Assembly (NCBI GenBank): GCA_021648365.1
Contig: JAKISY010000025.1
Span: 1 to 48,970, forward strand
Source: Verrucomicrobiales bacterium
GTDB lineage: Bacteria > Verrucomicrobiota > Verrucomicrobiia > Verrucomicrobiales > DEV007
DNA: 48,970 bases
Direction of reading: 5' to 3'
The stretch's first letter is position 1. The number at the start of each line of letters is the position of its first letter. The position numbers were made by a program, and so were the translations under genes. Shown one piece after another: positions 8,676 through 18,100 of the stretch. The notes beneath the pieces are model-generated. The model was not told where the DNA came from, did not search any database, and saw only the letters and a list, made by a program, of their open reading frames with translations.

Positions 8676-9800
8676 ATGAACATCATTGATCGCCACATCG
8701 GGAAGCAGGTGCTGCTAGCCACTTTTTTTGCGGTGCTGGTATTGAGTGTGGTCTTGGTGCTAGGGAATATATTCAAGGAACTGCTCACTCAATTGGTGGA
8801 GCGACCGGATATCAGTATCGGCTTTGTGGTTAAGTTCATGCTGTATATTTTGCCTTTTTCTTTGAGCTTGACGATTCCGTGGGGATTCTTAACTGCGATT
8901 TTATTGGTTTTTGGACGACTGTCTGCTGATAATGAGTTGATCACTCTACGCATGGCAGGCTTGAGTATGCTGCGCATTTGTGCGTCGATCGCAGTGCTGG
9001 CAGTGGGGCTGACGGGTGTTTGTTTTTGGCTGAATATGAGTGTGGCTCCGGTGATGAAGCAGAAGCTCAAGGTGATGTTGCCGAATATGATTTTCAATCT
9101 GGCTAAAAACAATCCTGCAGGCTTATTCAACGACCAACAGGTGATGACGGATATTCCCGGACACATGGTGTATGCCGAAAAAACGGACGAGGGTTTGGTC
9201 AATTTCCAGATGATCAAGTTGGATGAACGCAAACGCCCTGAAGTGTTTGTGATCGCAAAAAAAGTGAAACTGTCGAGTGAGACGGTGGATGGCGCACCAG
9301 CTATGGTTTTGGAAATGGAGGACGCTTATTTTGAACTGAAATCAGATCCTGATCCTAAAAATTTTACTAAAACTCAACCTTATTTTGCAGAGTTCGCCCC
9401 GATGTCGATCGGCTTGGATCGCTTAAATAAAAAGAGTGACAAAGTGAAGCCTGATACTTTGCAGTTTGGCGAGTTACTCAAGGAGTTGGAAAAAGAGGAC
9501 TCGGATAGAGGGCGTCGATCCTCACTGAGAACAGAAGTGAGTCTCAGGTTTTCATTCTCATTAGCCTGTATCACGCTAGCTTTGATAGCGGTGCCGTTGG
9601 GGATCACCGCTCAGCGGCGTGAGACTTCTATTGGTTTTGCGATGAGTCTGTTGGTGGGCATCAGCTACTTTTTACTGATGACGATTGCGGAAATGATGAG
9701 GGATAAGGAGCATCTTTACCCACACATTTTGGTGTGGTTGCCTAATCTGATTTTTTTGGGTTTAGGGGTGTATCTCTTTCGTAGGATGAGCGCGAAGTGA
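8676..9800 (+). CDS. LptF/LptG family permease (LPS export)
   Basis: A 374-residue inner-membrane protein of the YjgP/YjgQ family, the transmembrane half of the LptB2FG transporter that extracts lipopolysaccharide from the inner membrane. Helices are at about residues 10-30, 50-75 and 97-120 (N-terminal) and three more at about 285-370. The roughly 160-residue periplasmic jellyroll lies between (NMIFNLAKNNPAGLFNDQ onward). The N-terminus IIDRHIGKQVLLATFFAVLV is typical. Whether it is LptF or LptG cannot be decided from this copy; the partner gene is not in the window. It diverges from thiC. Confidence 0.9.
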   Translation: MNIIDRHIGKQVLLATFFAVLVLSVVLVLGNIFKELLTQLVERPDISIGFVVKFMLYILPFSLSLTIPWGFLTAILLVFGRLSADNELITLRMAGLSMLRICASIAVLAVGLTGVCFWLNMSVAPVMKQKLKVMLPNMIFNLAKNNPAGLFNDQQVMTDIPGHMVYAEKTDEGLVNFQMIKLDERKRPEVFVIAKKVKLSSETVDGAPAMVLEMEDAYFELKSDPDPKNFTKTQPYFAEFAPMSIGLDRLNKKSDKVKPDTLQFGELLKELEKEDSDRGRRSSLRTEVSLRFSFSLACITLALIAVPLGITAQRRETSIGFAMSLLVGISYFLLMTIAEMMRDKEHLYPHILVWLPNLIFLGLGVYLFRRMSAK

Positions 9801-9810
9801 GTGGGGAGGA

Positions 9811-9833
9811 GCTGCAGGCGGAACGCCTGCAGC
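9811..9833. terminator. Perfect hairpin between convergent lptF/G-like gene and DAHP synthase gene
   Basis: GCTGCAGGCG (9811-9820), loop GAA, CGCCTGCAGC (9824-9833): a perfect 10-bp stem with a 3-nt loop in the 45-bp gap between convergent stop codons. The U-tract is weak on either side, but position and symmetry fit a bidirectional terminator. Confidence 0.75.
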
Positions 9834-9845
9834 GACTTTACATAA

Positions 9846-10913
9846 TTAGGCGAGTAGCGTCTTTCTCCTCAAACGCACGGCTTCGGCAAGTTGATCTAGG
9901 ATAGCTACACTGTTATCCCAAGAGACGCAGGCGTCGGTGACGCTTTTGCCGTATTCGAGTTGATCCAGGTCCTTCAGTGATTGATTGCCTTCCACCAAGT
10001 TGCTTTCGATCATGACGGATGCGATGGCATTTTCGCCATCTGCTATTTGGCTGGCTATGTCATCAGCGACGACCGCCTGCTGGGTGTAGTCTTTGCGACT
10101 GTTGCCGTGACTGCAATCCACCATCAGGCGATCGGAGAGTCCGCATTTTTTCAAGCGTTGTTTGACGGCTTCGATGGTTTCGCGGTCGTAGTTGGGGCCT
10201 TCGCTTGATCCACGAAGGATCAAATGGCTGGCGGGGTTGCCCTTGGTAGTGACGACAGCTGCGGTGCCATTTTTGGTGACAGAGAGGAAATGATGCGGCT
10301 GTTGTGATGCTTGGATGGCGTCGAGTGCAATCTGGATGCTGCCTCCGGTGCCGTTTTTGAAACCGACGGGCATGCTGAGTCCTGAAGCGAGCTCACGGTG
10401 AATCTGGCTCTCCGTAGTGCGCGCGCCGATAGCGCCCCATGAGATGAGGTCGGCGTAAAACTGTGGACTGATGGTGTCGAGAAACTCCGTTCCTGCCGGC
10501 ATGCCGAGTTCCAGCAGGTTGAGTAGCAAATTACGCGCGGTGCGCAGTCCGAGATTGATGTCGAAGCTGCCGTTGAGATGCGGGTCATTGATCAGGCCTT
10601 TCCAGCCGACAGTGGTGCGTGGTTTTTCAAAATAGACGCGCATGATGATCAATAGATCGTCCTTTGCGGTGTCGGCATAAGCTTTGAGTTTGCGAGCGTA
10701 GTCGAGTGCCGCTTCTGGGTCGTGGATCGAGCAGGGGCCGATGACAACTAGCAGTCGATCATCTTTTGCCAGCATGATATTTTCTGCAGCAGCTCGCGAT
10801 TCGCGCACCAGTTGAGCTTCGTTATCTTTGAGCGTCAGTTCCTCCATCAGCACCACGGGGGCGATGAGTTGATGCAGGTTTTCGATACGGATGTCGTCTG
10901 TTGTAATGGACAT
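9846..10913 (-). CDS. 3-deoxy-7-phosphoheptulonate (DAHP) synthase, class I
   Basis: Condenses phosphoenolpyruvate and erythrose-4-phosphate in the first step of the shikimate pathway. Family signatures include VVIGPCSIHDPEAALDYA, YFEKPRTTVGWKGLINDP, GAIGARTTESQIHRELASG and MVDCSHGNSRKDY. Length is 355 residues, as in AroF/AroG/AroH. The ATG at 10913 (MSITTDDIRIENLHQL) is preferred; a TTG nine bases upstream would add three residues. There is no clear Shine-Dalgarno sequence. Which allosteric class (Phe, Tyr, Trp) it belongs to cannot be read with confidence, so no symbol is given. Confidence 0.96.
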   Translation of the reverse strand: MSITTDDIRIENLHQLIAPVVLMEELTLKDNEAQLVRESRAAAENIMLAKDDRLLVVIGPCSIHDPEAALDYARKLKAYADTAKDDLLIIMRVYFEKPRTTVGWKGLINDPHLNGSFDINLGLRTARNLLLNLLELGMPAGTEFLDTISPQFYADLISWGAIGARTTESQIHRELASGLSMPVGFKNGTGGSIQIALDAIQASQQPHHFLSVTKNGTAAVVTTKGNPASHLILRGSSEGPNYDRETIEAVKQRLKKCGLSDRLMVDCSHGNSRKDYTQQAVVADDIASQIADGENAIASVMIESNLVEGNQSLKDLDQLEYGKSVTDACVSWDNSVAILDQLAEAVRLRRKTLLA

Positions 10914-11010
10914 GATGCGCAAATAAGCGGTGAATGGGTATTTTACCAGAGAAAATCTGCTTACTTTTTTCTAAATCGTTTATGTTGGTCAGATATCGAC
11001 TTGGCATCAC

Positions 11011-12108
11011 ATGAATAAAAAAACATTTTCTAAGAATCAAAAGGACTTCACAGGTGGTGGTATCTTCTCACTGTCCCCAAGGCGCGGCAGTACGGGTAAA
11101 CCCGAATTTGATCAACGGATCGAGCAGTTGGTGGCAGATTGGGGTGGGGGCGAGAACAGTGAACTGATCGAAGAGTTGATCATCACCGCGCTACGTATCG
11201 CTGAGGATGAAGTGGGGGAGGCTGATTTGAAATTGTTCAATCGCTCGCTCAAAGAAATGCAGGCCACGTCGCACGTGTTTGCTCCCTATGAACGTGAGCG
11301 CAAAGTGGCGGTGTATGGTTCCGCTCGCACACAACCCGGGCAACCTGAGTATGAAGCGGCAAAAGATTTTTCCGACAAAATGCGCGAGCATGGTGTCATG
11401 ACGATCACGGGTGCTGGTAACGGAATCATGGGCGCGGCGCAGGAGGGCGCGGGGCGCGAGAGCAGCTTTGGTCTAAATATACGCCTGCCTTTTGAGCAGT
11501 CTGCCAATGATACTATCATCGGAGACCACAAGCTTTTGACCTTCAACTACTTCTTTACTCGTAAGTTAGCCTTTGTAAAAGAATCGGATGCTGCGGTGCT
11601 GTTCCCGGGCGGTTTTGGCACGATGGATGAGGGATTTGAGGTACTGACCTTGATGCAGACTGGCAAGGCTTCGGTATTTCCTATTGTGATGATCGATGCT
11701 CCTGGTGGCAGTTATTGGAAGACTTTCGAGCAATTCATTCGTGAGCATTTGTTTCGTCTAGGTTTGATTTCGGAAGACGATTTCAATTTGTTCATGATCA
11801 CGGATTCCGTCGATGAAGCGGTTGCTGAGTTGTTGCATTTTTATCGAGTGTTTCATTCTTACCGTTACGTGAAGGGCAAGATGGTGATTCGCTTGCATCG
11901 CAACATTCATCCTGAAGCAGTCGCACAACTCAATATCGACTTTGCAGATATCATCGTTGAGGGGGAAATCCGTCAACAGAGCGCTTTGAAAGAGGAACGC
12001 AATGAGGAATCCATCATCGATCTGCCTAGGTTAGTCTTCAAAGTGAAAAGGTGTTGCCCAGGGAGGATTCGTGTCTTGATCAATGCGATCAATGATTGCG
12101 ATGTTTGA
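11011..12108 (+). CDS. LOG-family Rossmann-fold protein, long form
   Basis: A TIGR00730/lysine-decarboxylase-like family protein; characterised LOG enzymes hydrolyse nucleotide 5'-monophosphates (cytokinin riboside monophosphate or AMP) to base and ribose phosphate. The nucleotide-binding segment is TITGAGNGIMGAA (131-143) and the signature PGGFGTMDEGFE is at 199-210. At 365 residues it is much longer than the usual 180-230: about 95 residues of extra N-terminus and about 80 of extra C-terminus. Long LOG-like proteins of this kind occur in Gram-negative bacteria, and their role is not established. It diverges from the DAHP synthase gene and is followed by a VapBC pair. Confidence 0.85.
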   Translation: MNKKTFSKNQKDFTGGGIFSLSPRRGSTGKPEFDQRIEQLVADWGGGENSELIEELIITALRIAEDEVGEADLKLFNRSLKEMQATSHVFAPYERERKVAVYGSARTQPGQPEYEAAKDFSDKMREHGVMTITGAGNGIMGAAQEGAGRESSFGLNIRLPFEQSANDTIIGDHKLLTFNYFFTRKLAFVKESDAAVLFPGGFGTMDEGFEVLTLMQTGKASVFPIVMIDAPGGSYWKTFEQFIREHLFRLGLISEDDFNLFMITDSVDEAVAELLHFYRVFHSYRYVKGKMVIRLHRNIHPEAVAQLNIDFADIIVEGEIRQQSALKEERNEESIIDLPRLVFKVKRCCPGRIRVLINAINDCDV

Positions 12109-12155
12109 GGGCTGATTGATTGCCACACGCTATTGAAATAGCTGAGGGATAATTC

Positions 12156-12186
12156 TTTACATTTTGGTAGGAATTCATACTGTAAA
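12156..12186. promoter_or_regulatory. Candidate operator of the first VapBC pair
   Basis: TTTACA at 12156-12161 is mirrored by TGTAAA at 12181-12186, 25 bp centre to centre, ending 3 bp before the antitoxin ATG. CATAC/GTATG arms overlap the same start. Antitoxin autoregulation at such sites is usual for VapB; binding here is inferred from position. Confidence 0.45.
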
Positions 12187-12189
12187 TGT

Positions 12190-12426
12190 ATGACGACGAT
12201 TATTTCGGAGAAAGGGCAAATTACCATTCCTAAAAAATTACGGGATCATCTGGGCTTGGCTCCTGGCGTGGTGATTGATTTCGAAATCTCCGAGGGAAAA
12301 TTGGTTGGCAAGAAAGTGTCTAAACAGAATTCGCTGTTGCGCTGGATCGGAAAAGGTAAAATGCCAGACGGGAAAAAGAGAGCAGCTTCGACTGAAAGCT
12401 ATCTTAAATCCATTCGTGGAAAATGA
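12190..12426 (+). CDS. AbrB/MazE-type antitoxin (VapB-like)
   Basis: A 78-residue protein with a SpoVT/AbrB swapped-hairpin DNA-binding domain: TTIISEKGQITIPKKLRDHL (2-21), then GLAPGVVIDFEISEG. The C-terminal tail (about 45-78, basic, with RWIGKG and STESYLKSIRGK) would wrap the toxin. It is followed after 14 bp by a PIN-domain gene, the standard VapB-VapC order. It should repress its own promoter together with the toxin. Confidence 0.9.
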   Translation: MTTIISEKGQITIPKKLRDHLGLAPGVVIDFEISEGKLVGKKVSKQNSLLRWIGKGKMPDGKKRAASTESYLKSIRGK

Positions 12427-12440
12427 TCTGAGTATTTTTT

Positions 12441-12842
12441 ATGATCACCTCAGTTGATAGTTCCGTGCTGCTTGATATTCTCTTGAATGATCCTAGATTT
12501 GGTGCGCGTTCGCTGGCAGCGTTGGTGCAATGTCAAAATGAGGGCAAAGTGATTATTTGTGAAGCAGTGATTGCCGAAATTAGCCCCGCTCTTTCTCTGC
12601 AAAGGGAGGTCGAAGAGTTTCTAGATGATTCAGGGGTTGAGTTCATCGCTATTTCTAGGGGTGCCAGCATTGAGGCGGGTCAGATGTTTTCCTGTTATCT
12701 TAAAAGCGGAGGCAAACGTGGGCGTGTGGCTGCCGATTTTCTGATCGGAGCTCACGCCAAGATTCAGGCGGAGCGGCTTTTGACGCGAGACGCCGGGTTT
12801 TATCGGAATCATTTTAACGGGCTGAAAGTGATTTCACCCTGA
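12441..12842 (+). CDS. PIN-domain ribonuclease toxin (VapC-like)
   Basis: A 133-residue PIN domain protein. The acidic metal-binding set is complete: D6 in SVDSSVLLDIL, E46 in VIAEIS, D99 in AADFLIGAHA and D117 in TRDAGFYR. VapC toxins cleave tRNA or rRNA when freed from VapB; the target here is unknown. It lies in one operon with the upstream AbrB-type antitoxin, and its stop is 23 bp from the convergent stop of the UDP-sugar pyrophosphorylase gene. Confidence 0.93.
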   Translation: MITSVDSSVLLDILLNDPRFGARSLAALVQCQNEGKVIICEAVIAEISPALSLQREVEEFLDDSGVEFIAISRGASIEAGQMFSCYLKSGGKRGRVAADFLIGAHAKIQAERLLTRDAGFYRNHFNGLKVISP

Positions 12843-12865
12843 AGCTAGATTAAGATGGGTAGTTT

Positions 12866-14272
12866 TCAGGATAAGATGGTGCCATCTTTGACCTTAGGAG
12901 GTGTAGGCAGGTTGTTCCAAGCTTTGATGAAACCTTCTTCGCAGTCAGCGAAGCTCGGAGAGATCTCAATATTGATGGTGGGGACTGCCTTGTCATCCGT
13001 AGGTAACTGGATACCAACAGCAGCTAGCCAGCGAGCAAATTGTTTGAGCTGATCTTGTTTTGAACTTTCAGGTGAATCATTGCCTTGTGCGTTTTTGACA
13101 GGGCTGAATTCCTCTTCGCGTAGGGTTTCCAAAATCATCGGTGATTGCGCAAATGGCAGGGCGTCAAAAATGAACATTTCAAATTTGATGCCATCGATGG
13201 AAGAGGGTTGCCCCGATTTATCGAGAGCTGAGATTTTTTTGCGAGCTAGATGAAAGGGTAAAGTTACACTGTCGTGATCTCCGCCGAGCTGTTCGATCAG
13301 TTGGCGATCAAAAAGGTGGACGGCGATCGAGCCTGCTCTGAAAGATAGGGAGCCATCACTCTCGGTCTGTTGCTGAAGCTCTTGCGACATGTCCGAATAT
13401 TCTACCACACAAGTTTGTTCTCCTTGCTGACAAAAGACACCGACCTTTTCGCCAGCGTTAGTTTTCATGATGGTCTTACTTGAAAGGGTAGATTTTTTCT
13501 CAAGATGAAACCCTATGAAGGTCGGGTCGATGCATTGCACCAGTGGATTGTCGACTTGAAAGCAGGATAGGATCTCGATGCCCTGATCCGCCATGCGTTG
13601 GGTCGCTCCGGAACGCACCAGAGCACGCAGCGAACCACCGTGGCCGTCTGGGCTGAGGGCGATACGGTGTTTGTCTTCAAGTAGGATTTTGCCATTCTGA
13701 TCGACTGCGGGCAGGGTGCCTTGAGGGAATAAATGAATGTTCTCTGCTGACAAACTAAACCAATGATTCTCTTCAAAAAAAGTCAGCGTATCTTGGTGGT
13801 TGCCCTCCGAGGTCATGATGAACCATGGAATCGTGCATTGATGCTGTTTTTCACTAGCCGCGATTTTTTCTGCAAAAATCTGGAATAGAGTTTTTCCGCT
13901 CACGGGCGAAATGGGGAAGGTGCCTTTGGGTCCAGCAAACCCCAAACGAGTGCCTTGTCCACCTGCGACGGTGAAGGCGGCGACTTTACCGTCATTCAAT
14001 GCCTGGCTTCCTATAGCATGGGCTTTTTGCCATGACTCTGAGCTGTCACGATTGCAGGGGACAGGAAGGTAGTTGGCGGGTTGCAGGTCGAGAGCGGCTT
14101 CTTGAGTTGCGGAGCTTTTGAGTAAATTTTCCACCAAGGTATCGATTTCATCGAGATCGATCGCGTTCGCTTGACGTATGAGCTGTTCTTGCTGATCAGA
14201 TGAGATCTGGTCAAAAAAACGAAAGACCTGGCCTTGTCCGCGATCTTCGAAATGTTGGCGTAGTGGATTCAT
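12866..14272 (-). CDS. UDPGP-family nucleotidyltransferase (UAP1/AGX-like UDP-sugar pyrophosphorylase)
   Basis: A 468-residue protein of the UTP-glucose-1-phosphate/UDP-GlcNAc pyrophosphorylase family usual in eukaryotes. It forms UDP-sugar from UTP and sugar 1-phosphate. The nucleotide-binding loop AGGQGTRLGFAGPKG is at 103-117; further family segments are WFIMTSEGNHQDT, LSPDGHGGSLRAL, FQVDNPLVQ and GIKFEMFIFDALP. The similarity is greater to UDP-GlcNAc pyrophosphorylases (PDGHGG, KFE.F.FD) than to GalU, but the substrate remains open. It is the last gene of a leftward secA-proC-uap cluster, 20 bp after proC. Confidence 0.9.
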   Translation of the reverse strand: MNPLRQHFEDRGQGQVFRFFDQISSDQQEQLIRQANAIDLDEIDTLVENLLKSSATQEAALDLQPANYLPVPCNRDSSESWQKAHAIGSQALNDGKVAAFTVAGGQGTRLGFAGPKGTFPISPVSGKTLFQIFAEKIAASEKQHQCTIPWFIMTSEGNHQDTLTFFEENHWFSLSAENIHLFPQGTLPAVDQNGKILLEDKHRIALSPDGHGGSLRALVRSGATQRMADQGIEILSCFQVDNPLVQCIDPTFIGFHLEKKSTLSSKTIMKTNAGEKVGVFCQQGEQTCVVEYSDMSQELQQQTESDGSLSFRAGSIAVHLFDRQLIEQLGGDHDSVTLPFHLARKKISALDKSGQPSSIDGIKFEMFIFDALPFAQSPMILETLREEEFSPVKNAQGNDSPESSKQDQLKQFARWLAAVGIQLPTDDKAVPTINIEISPSFADCEEGFIKAWNNLPTPPKVKDGTILS

Positions 14273-14292
14273 AGTTTTGTTATGATTCCGTC

Positions 14293-15087
14293 TTATTTGC
14301 CGAGTTCTATGGAGCGATCACAAGCTGCTTTCAATGCATCGTGAATGACTTGATCGAAGTGATTAGCTTTCAGGGATTCCAGTGCAGCGAAGGTGGTGCC
14401 ATTGGGGCTGGTGACATTCTCTCGCAACAGAGTGGGGGAGTCGCCAGTTTGCAAAATCAGTTCGGCAGCACCTGCTACGGTATGGGTAGCTAGGTCGAGA
14501 GCCGTTTTGTTGTCGAGCCCTAAGTCCTCCGCTGCTGCGACCATGGATTCGATCATCGCAAAAATATAAGCTGGCCCACTACCGCTGAGTGCTGTGACGG
14601 GATCTAGCAGGTCTTCGCTCACTTCAGTGACGTAGCCGACCGCGCCGAGTAGTTGGCGGGCGGTTTCTGCATCGGCTTCGGTTGCCTTGCTGCCAAGAGC
14701 GAAGGCGCTGGCACCTTTGCCCACTAAAGCAGGAGTATTGGGCATCACTCGAATGATGCGATGCTGTTGTTTGCTTGCTATTTCGATATTGGCGATGCGT
14801 ATGCCCGCTGCGATGGAGATGAGCAAGCGGTCGGGGTGACCATCTAAAGACTCGAGCATTTCTATGAACCCTTGAGGTTTGACGCAGAGCAATACTGCGT
14901 CAGAAGCTTCGATCACTTGCTGATTATCGCTAGCGGCGTTCACCTTCAGGTCGTCCACTAGACTGTGCATCGAAGCTGGGTAGGTATCGAAAACGGTCAC
15001 CTGCTCTGCACTGACTATTTTTTTACTGAGTATGCCTTCGAGCAAAGCTCGACCCATTTTTCCGCATCCGATTAGTCCTAGATTCAT
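14293..15087 (-). CDS. proC: Pyrroline-5-carboxylate reductase
   Basis: Reduces pyrroline-5-carboxylate to proline with NAD(P)H in the cytoplasm. The dinucleotide-binding motif GLIGCGKMGRALLEG is at the N-terminus. VMPNTPALVGKGASAF and the C-terminal signature around DPVTALSGSGPAYIFAMIES and LRENVTSPNGTT are all present. The 264-residue length is normal. It follows the secA stop by 15 bp and precedes the UDP-sugar pyrophosphorylase by 20 bp, so the three are probably co-transcribed. Confidence 0.98.
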   Translation of the reverse strand: MNLGLIGCGKMGRALLEGILSKKIVSAEQVTVFDTYPASMHSLVDDLKVNAASDNQQVIEASDAVLLCVKPQGFIEMLESLDGHPDRLLISIAAGIRIANIEIASKQQHRIIRVMPNTPALVGKGASAFALGSKATEADAETARQLLGAVGYVTEVSEDLLDPVTALSGSGPAYIFAMIESMVAAAEDLGLDNKTALDLATHTVAGAAELILQTGDSPTLLRENVTSPNGTTFAALESLKANHFDQVIHDALKAACDRSIELGK

Positions 15088-15102
15088 AGTGCGAAATTGG
15101 AA

Positions 15103-18100
15103 TTAGGCTTTGCGTCCGCAACAGTTTTTAAATTTCTTGCCGCTACCACAAGGGCAATCTTCATTGCGTCCTACTTTGGGCAGTTCGCGTTTGATAGGAA
15201 GAGTGATTTTCACCTGATTAGGATCTTCTTGCGGCTGTTCGATTGCACTCGCTTGACTAGGTCGTGAGGCATTGCCTCCATCTAAGTCGGCGAGCGGGTC
15301 AGTGTCATGACTGAGCTGTTGGGGGAGGTTTTCCAAGAAGGCTTGGTATTCCTCTGGTCGAGTGGTGGTGCGGAATAGGCTGCCTAGCACTTCATGGTCG
15401 ATGTTGTCCATCAACTCGACGAACACAGCATAAGCTTCGGTTTTGTATTCGACCAAAGGATCTTTCTGCGCGTGCTGGCGCATGCCGATGCCTTCGCGAA
15501 CGCCATCCATCACGTAGAGGTGATCTTGCCACAGGCGGTCGATGGCACTGAGGATGATGTAGCGCTCGAGTTCCTCCAAGACGTCAGGATCTTCATGGTT
15601 GATCTTGAGCTCATAAGCCTGATGCACCTTGTCGGTGATGAAGCGGATGTTGCCCTCTTCATCGCGAGTATCAAATTCCGCTTGCTCGGGAGTCAAACCG
15701 AGTGGGAAGGTGTTGTTGACCCAATGCAGGATCGCTTTGTAGTCCAGCTCTCCGGATTCGCCTTCGACATAAGTGGCGAGGCGCGACGGCACGGATTTTT
15801 CGATGATCTCGGAAACCAGCCCATGTGGATTTTCTGTTTCCAATACTTCATTGCGATAGCCATAAACGACTTCGCGCTGTTGGTTCATCACGTCGTCGTA
15901 TTCAAGCACCCGTTTACGCGAAACGTAGTTGCGCTGCTCGACTTTTTTCTGTGCGTTTTCGACGCTACGATTGAGCAGAGGGTGTTCAAGTTCCTGACCT
16001 TCCTCCAGACCAAAACGATCCATCATTTTGGTCATGCGTTCGGAGGCTCCGAAGTTGACCATCAGTTCATCTTCGAAACTGACAAAAAACATCGAGGCAC
16101 CTGGGTCACCTTGACGTGCGCAACGTCCGCGCAACTGGCGGTCGATCCGGCGTGACTGATGGCGCTCGGTACCGATCACTTTTAAGCCGCCCAGTTCTTT
16201 TACACCTTCACCGAGTTTGATGTCAGTGCCTCGGCCCGCCATGTTGGTCGCCACTGTGACCGCCCCCTTGAGTCCTGCGCGTCTGACGATTTCCGCCTCC
16301 TGCATGTGGTATTTGGCATTCAAGACGCTGTGAGGTATCTTAGCTCGTTTGAGCATGCGGGAAATGGTCTCCGAAGACTCCACGCTCGCCGTTCCTAGTA
16401 GGATCGGTTGACCTGTCGCATTGGCTTCGCCTACGGCTTTGATCACTGCGCTGAATTTCTCACGACGCGTTTTGTAAATTTGATCATTTTCATCGGCGCG
16501 TAGGATCGGTCGATTGGTGGGGATGACTAAGACATCTAGGGCGTAAATATCTTTGAACTCAGCAGCTTCGGTTTCCGCCGTTCCGGTCATGCCTGAGAGT
16601 TTCTCATAAAGACGGAAGTAGTTCTGGATGGTGATGGTGGCGTAGGTCTGAGTTTCGTCTTCGATATGGACGCCCTCTTTTGCCTCTACCGCTTGATGTA
16701 GCCCGTCGGACCAACGGCGACCTGGCATTTTGCGACCTGTGTTCTCATCGACGATCATCACTTGATTGTCTTCGACCACATAGCTCACATCCCGTTCGTA
16801 GATGCAGTAAGCGCGCAACAACTGAGAAATGTTGTGCATGCGCTGAGCCTGCGTATTCATCTGCTCTTGCAGCTCTTGTTTGGTGCTTTCTCGCGCTTCA
16901 TCGCTGAGCGTGGTATTGCCATCGATATCAGCAAACGCGCTTGCTAAGTCAGGCAAGACAAAAGCGTCTGGGTCATCCGGATTGAGAAAGGAGCGCCCTT
17001 TTTCGGTGAGATCGGCTTCGTGGTTTTTCTGATCTAGGATGAAATAGAGTTCTTCTTTGAGTTGGAAGAGCGCTGTTTTTTGGGCGTCTTGATAAAAAGA
17101 GAGTTCAGTTTTGTCAATCAAGCGACGGATGTCGGGATCTTCCATCAGGCGAATAAGCGCGCGGTTGCGCGGTTGTCCCAATTTCACTGCAAACAGATCG
17201 ACACCTGCTTCTTGCTGATTACTGGCTTCGATTTTGGTTTTTGCGTCTGAGACCAATTGATTGCACAAGGTGGTCTGACGGCGGGTCAGTTGCTCGACGA
17301 GCGGTTTGAAACGGTCGTATTGATGCCCTTGCTGTGAGGTCACGGGGCCACTGATGATCAGTGGTGTGCGCGCTTCATCGATGAGCACGGAGTCCACCTC
17401 GTCAATCAGTGCATAATAATGACTGCGCTGCACCAAACCATCTTTGTTGGTCGCCATGCCATTGTCGCGTAGGTAATCGAAGCCAAATTCGCTTGAAGTG
17501 CCGTAGGTGATGTCGTTTTGATATTGCTCGCGACGAGAATCTCCATGCTGGTCATTCTGGATACAGCCTACGCTTAGACCTAAGTATTCAAAAAGGTGTC
17601 CCATCCATTCGGAGTCACGACGGGCGAGGTAGTCATTCACGGTGATGACGTGCACACCTAGGCCGGTCAGGGCATTCAGATAAACAGGCAGAGTTGCGAC
17701 AAGCGTTTTACCCTCTCCAGTCGCCATCTCAGCAATGGTGCCACGATGCAGGGCGATACCGCCGATCAGCTGCACATCAAAATGCACCATCTCCCAAGTC
17801 ACGGGGTGATCGCAGACGTCCCAAGTGGTGCCGCAAAGACGTCGAGCGGTATTTTTGACCACTGCGTAAGCTTCGGGAAGAATTTTCTCTAAATATTCTG
17901 CTCTTGCTTCTGGAAAGCTCGCACGCAAGGTGGTGAAGTTTTCCTGTGCTTTGAGAATAGCTGCAATTAACTCGTCTTCGCCCAAAGTTGAGATTTGACC
18001 TTCACGCGGCAACAAATCCTTCAAGCTGGCAAATTCATTCTCTAGGGTTTGGTAGCGTGATACCCAGCCAGTAAGGATGGCGATTTGTTGCTCCTTTTCC

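Noticed and set aside
15394..16155. 253-codon antisense frame inside secA
   Set aside because: Fully covered by conserved SecA coding sequence; no credible product.
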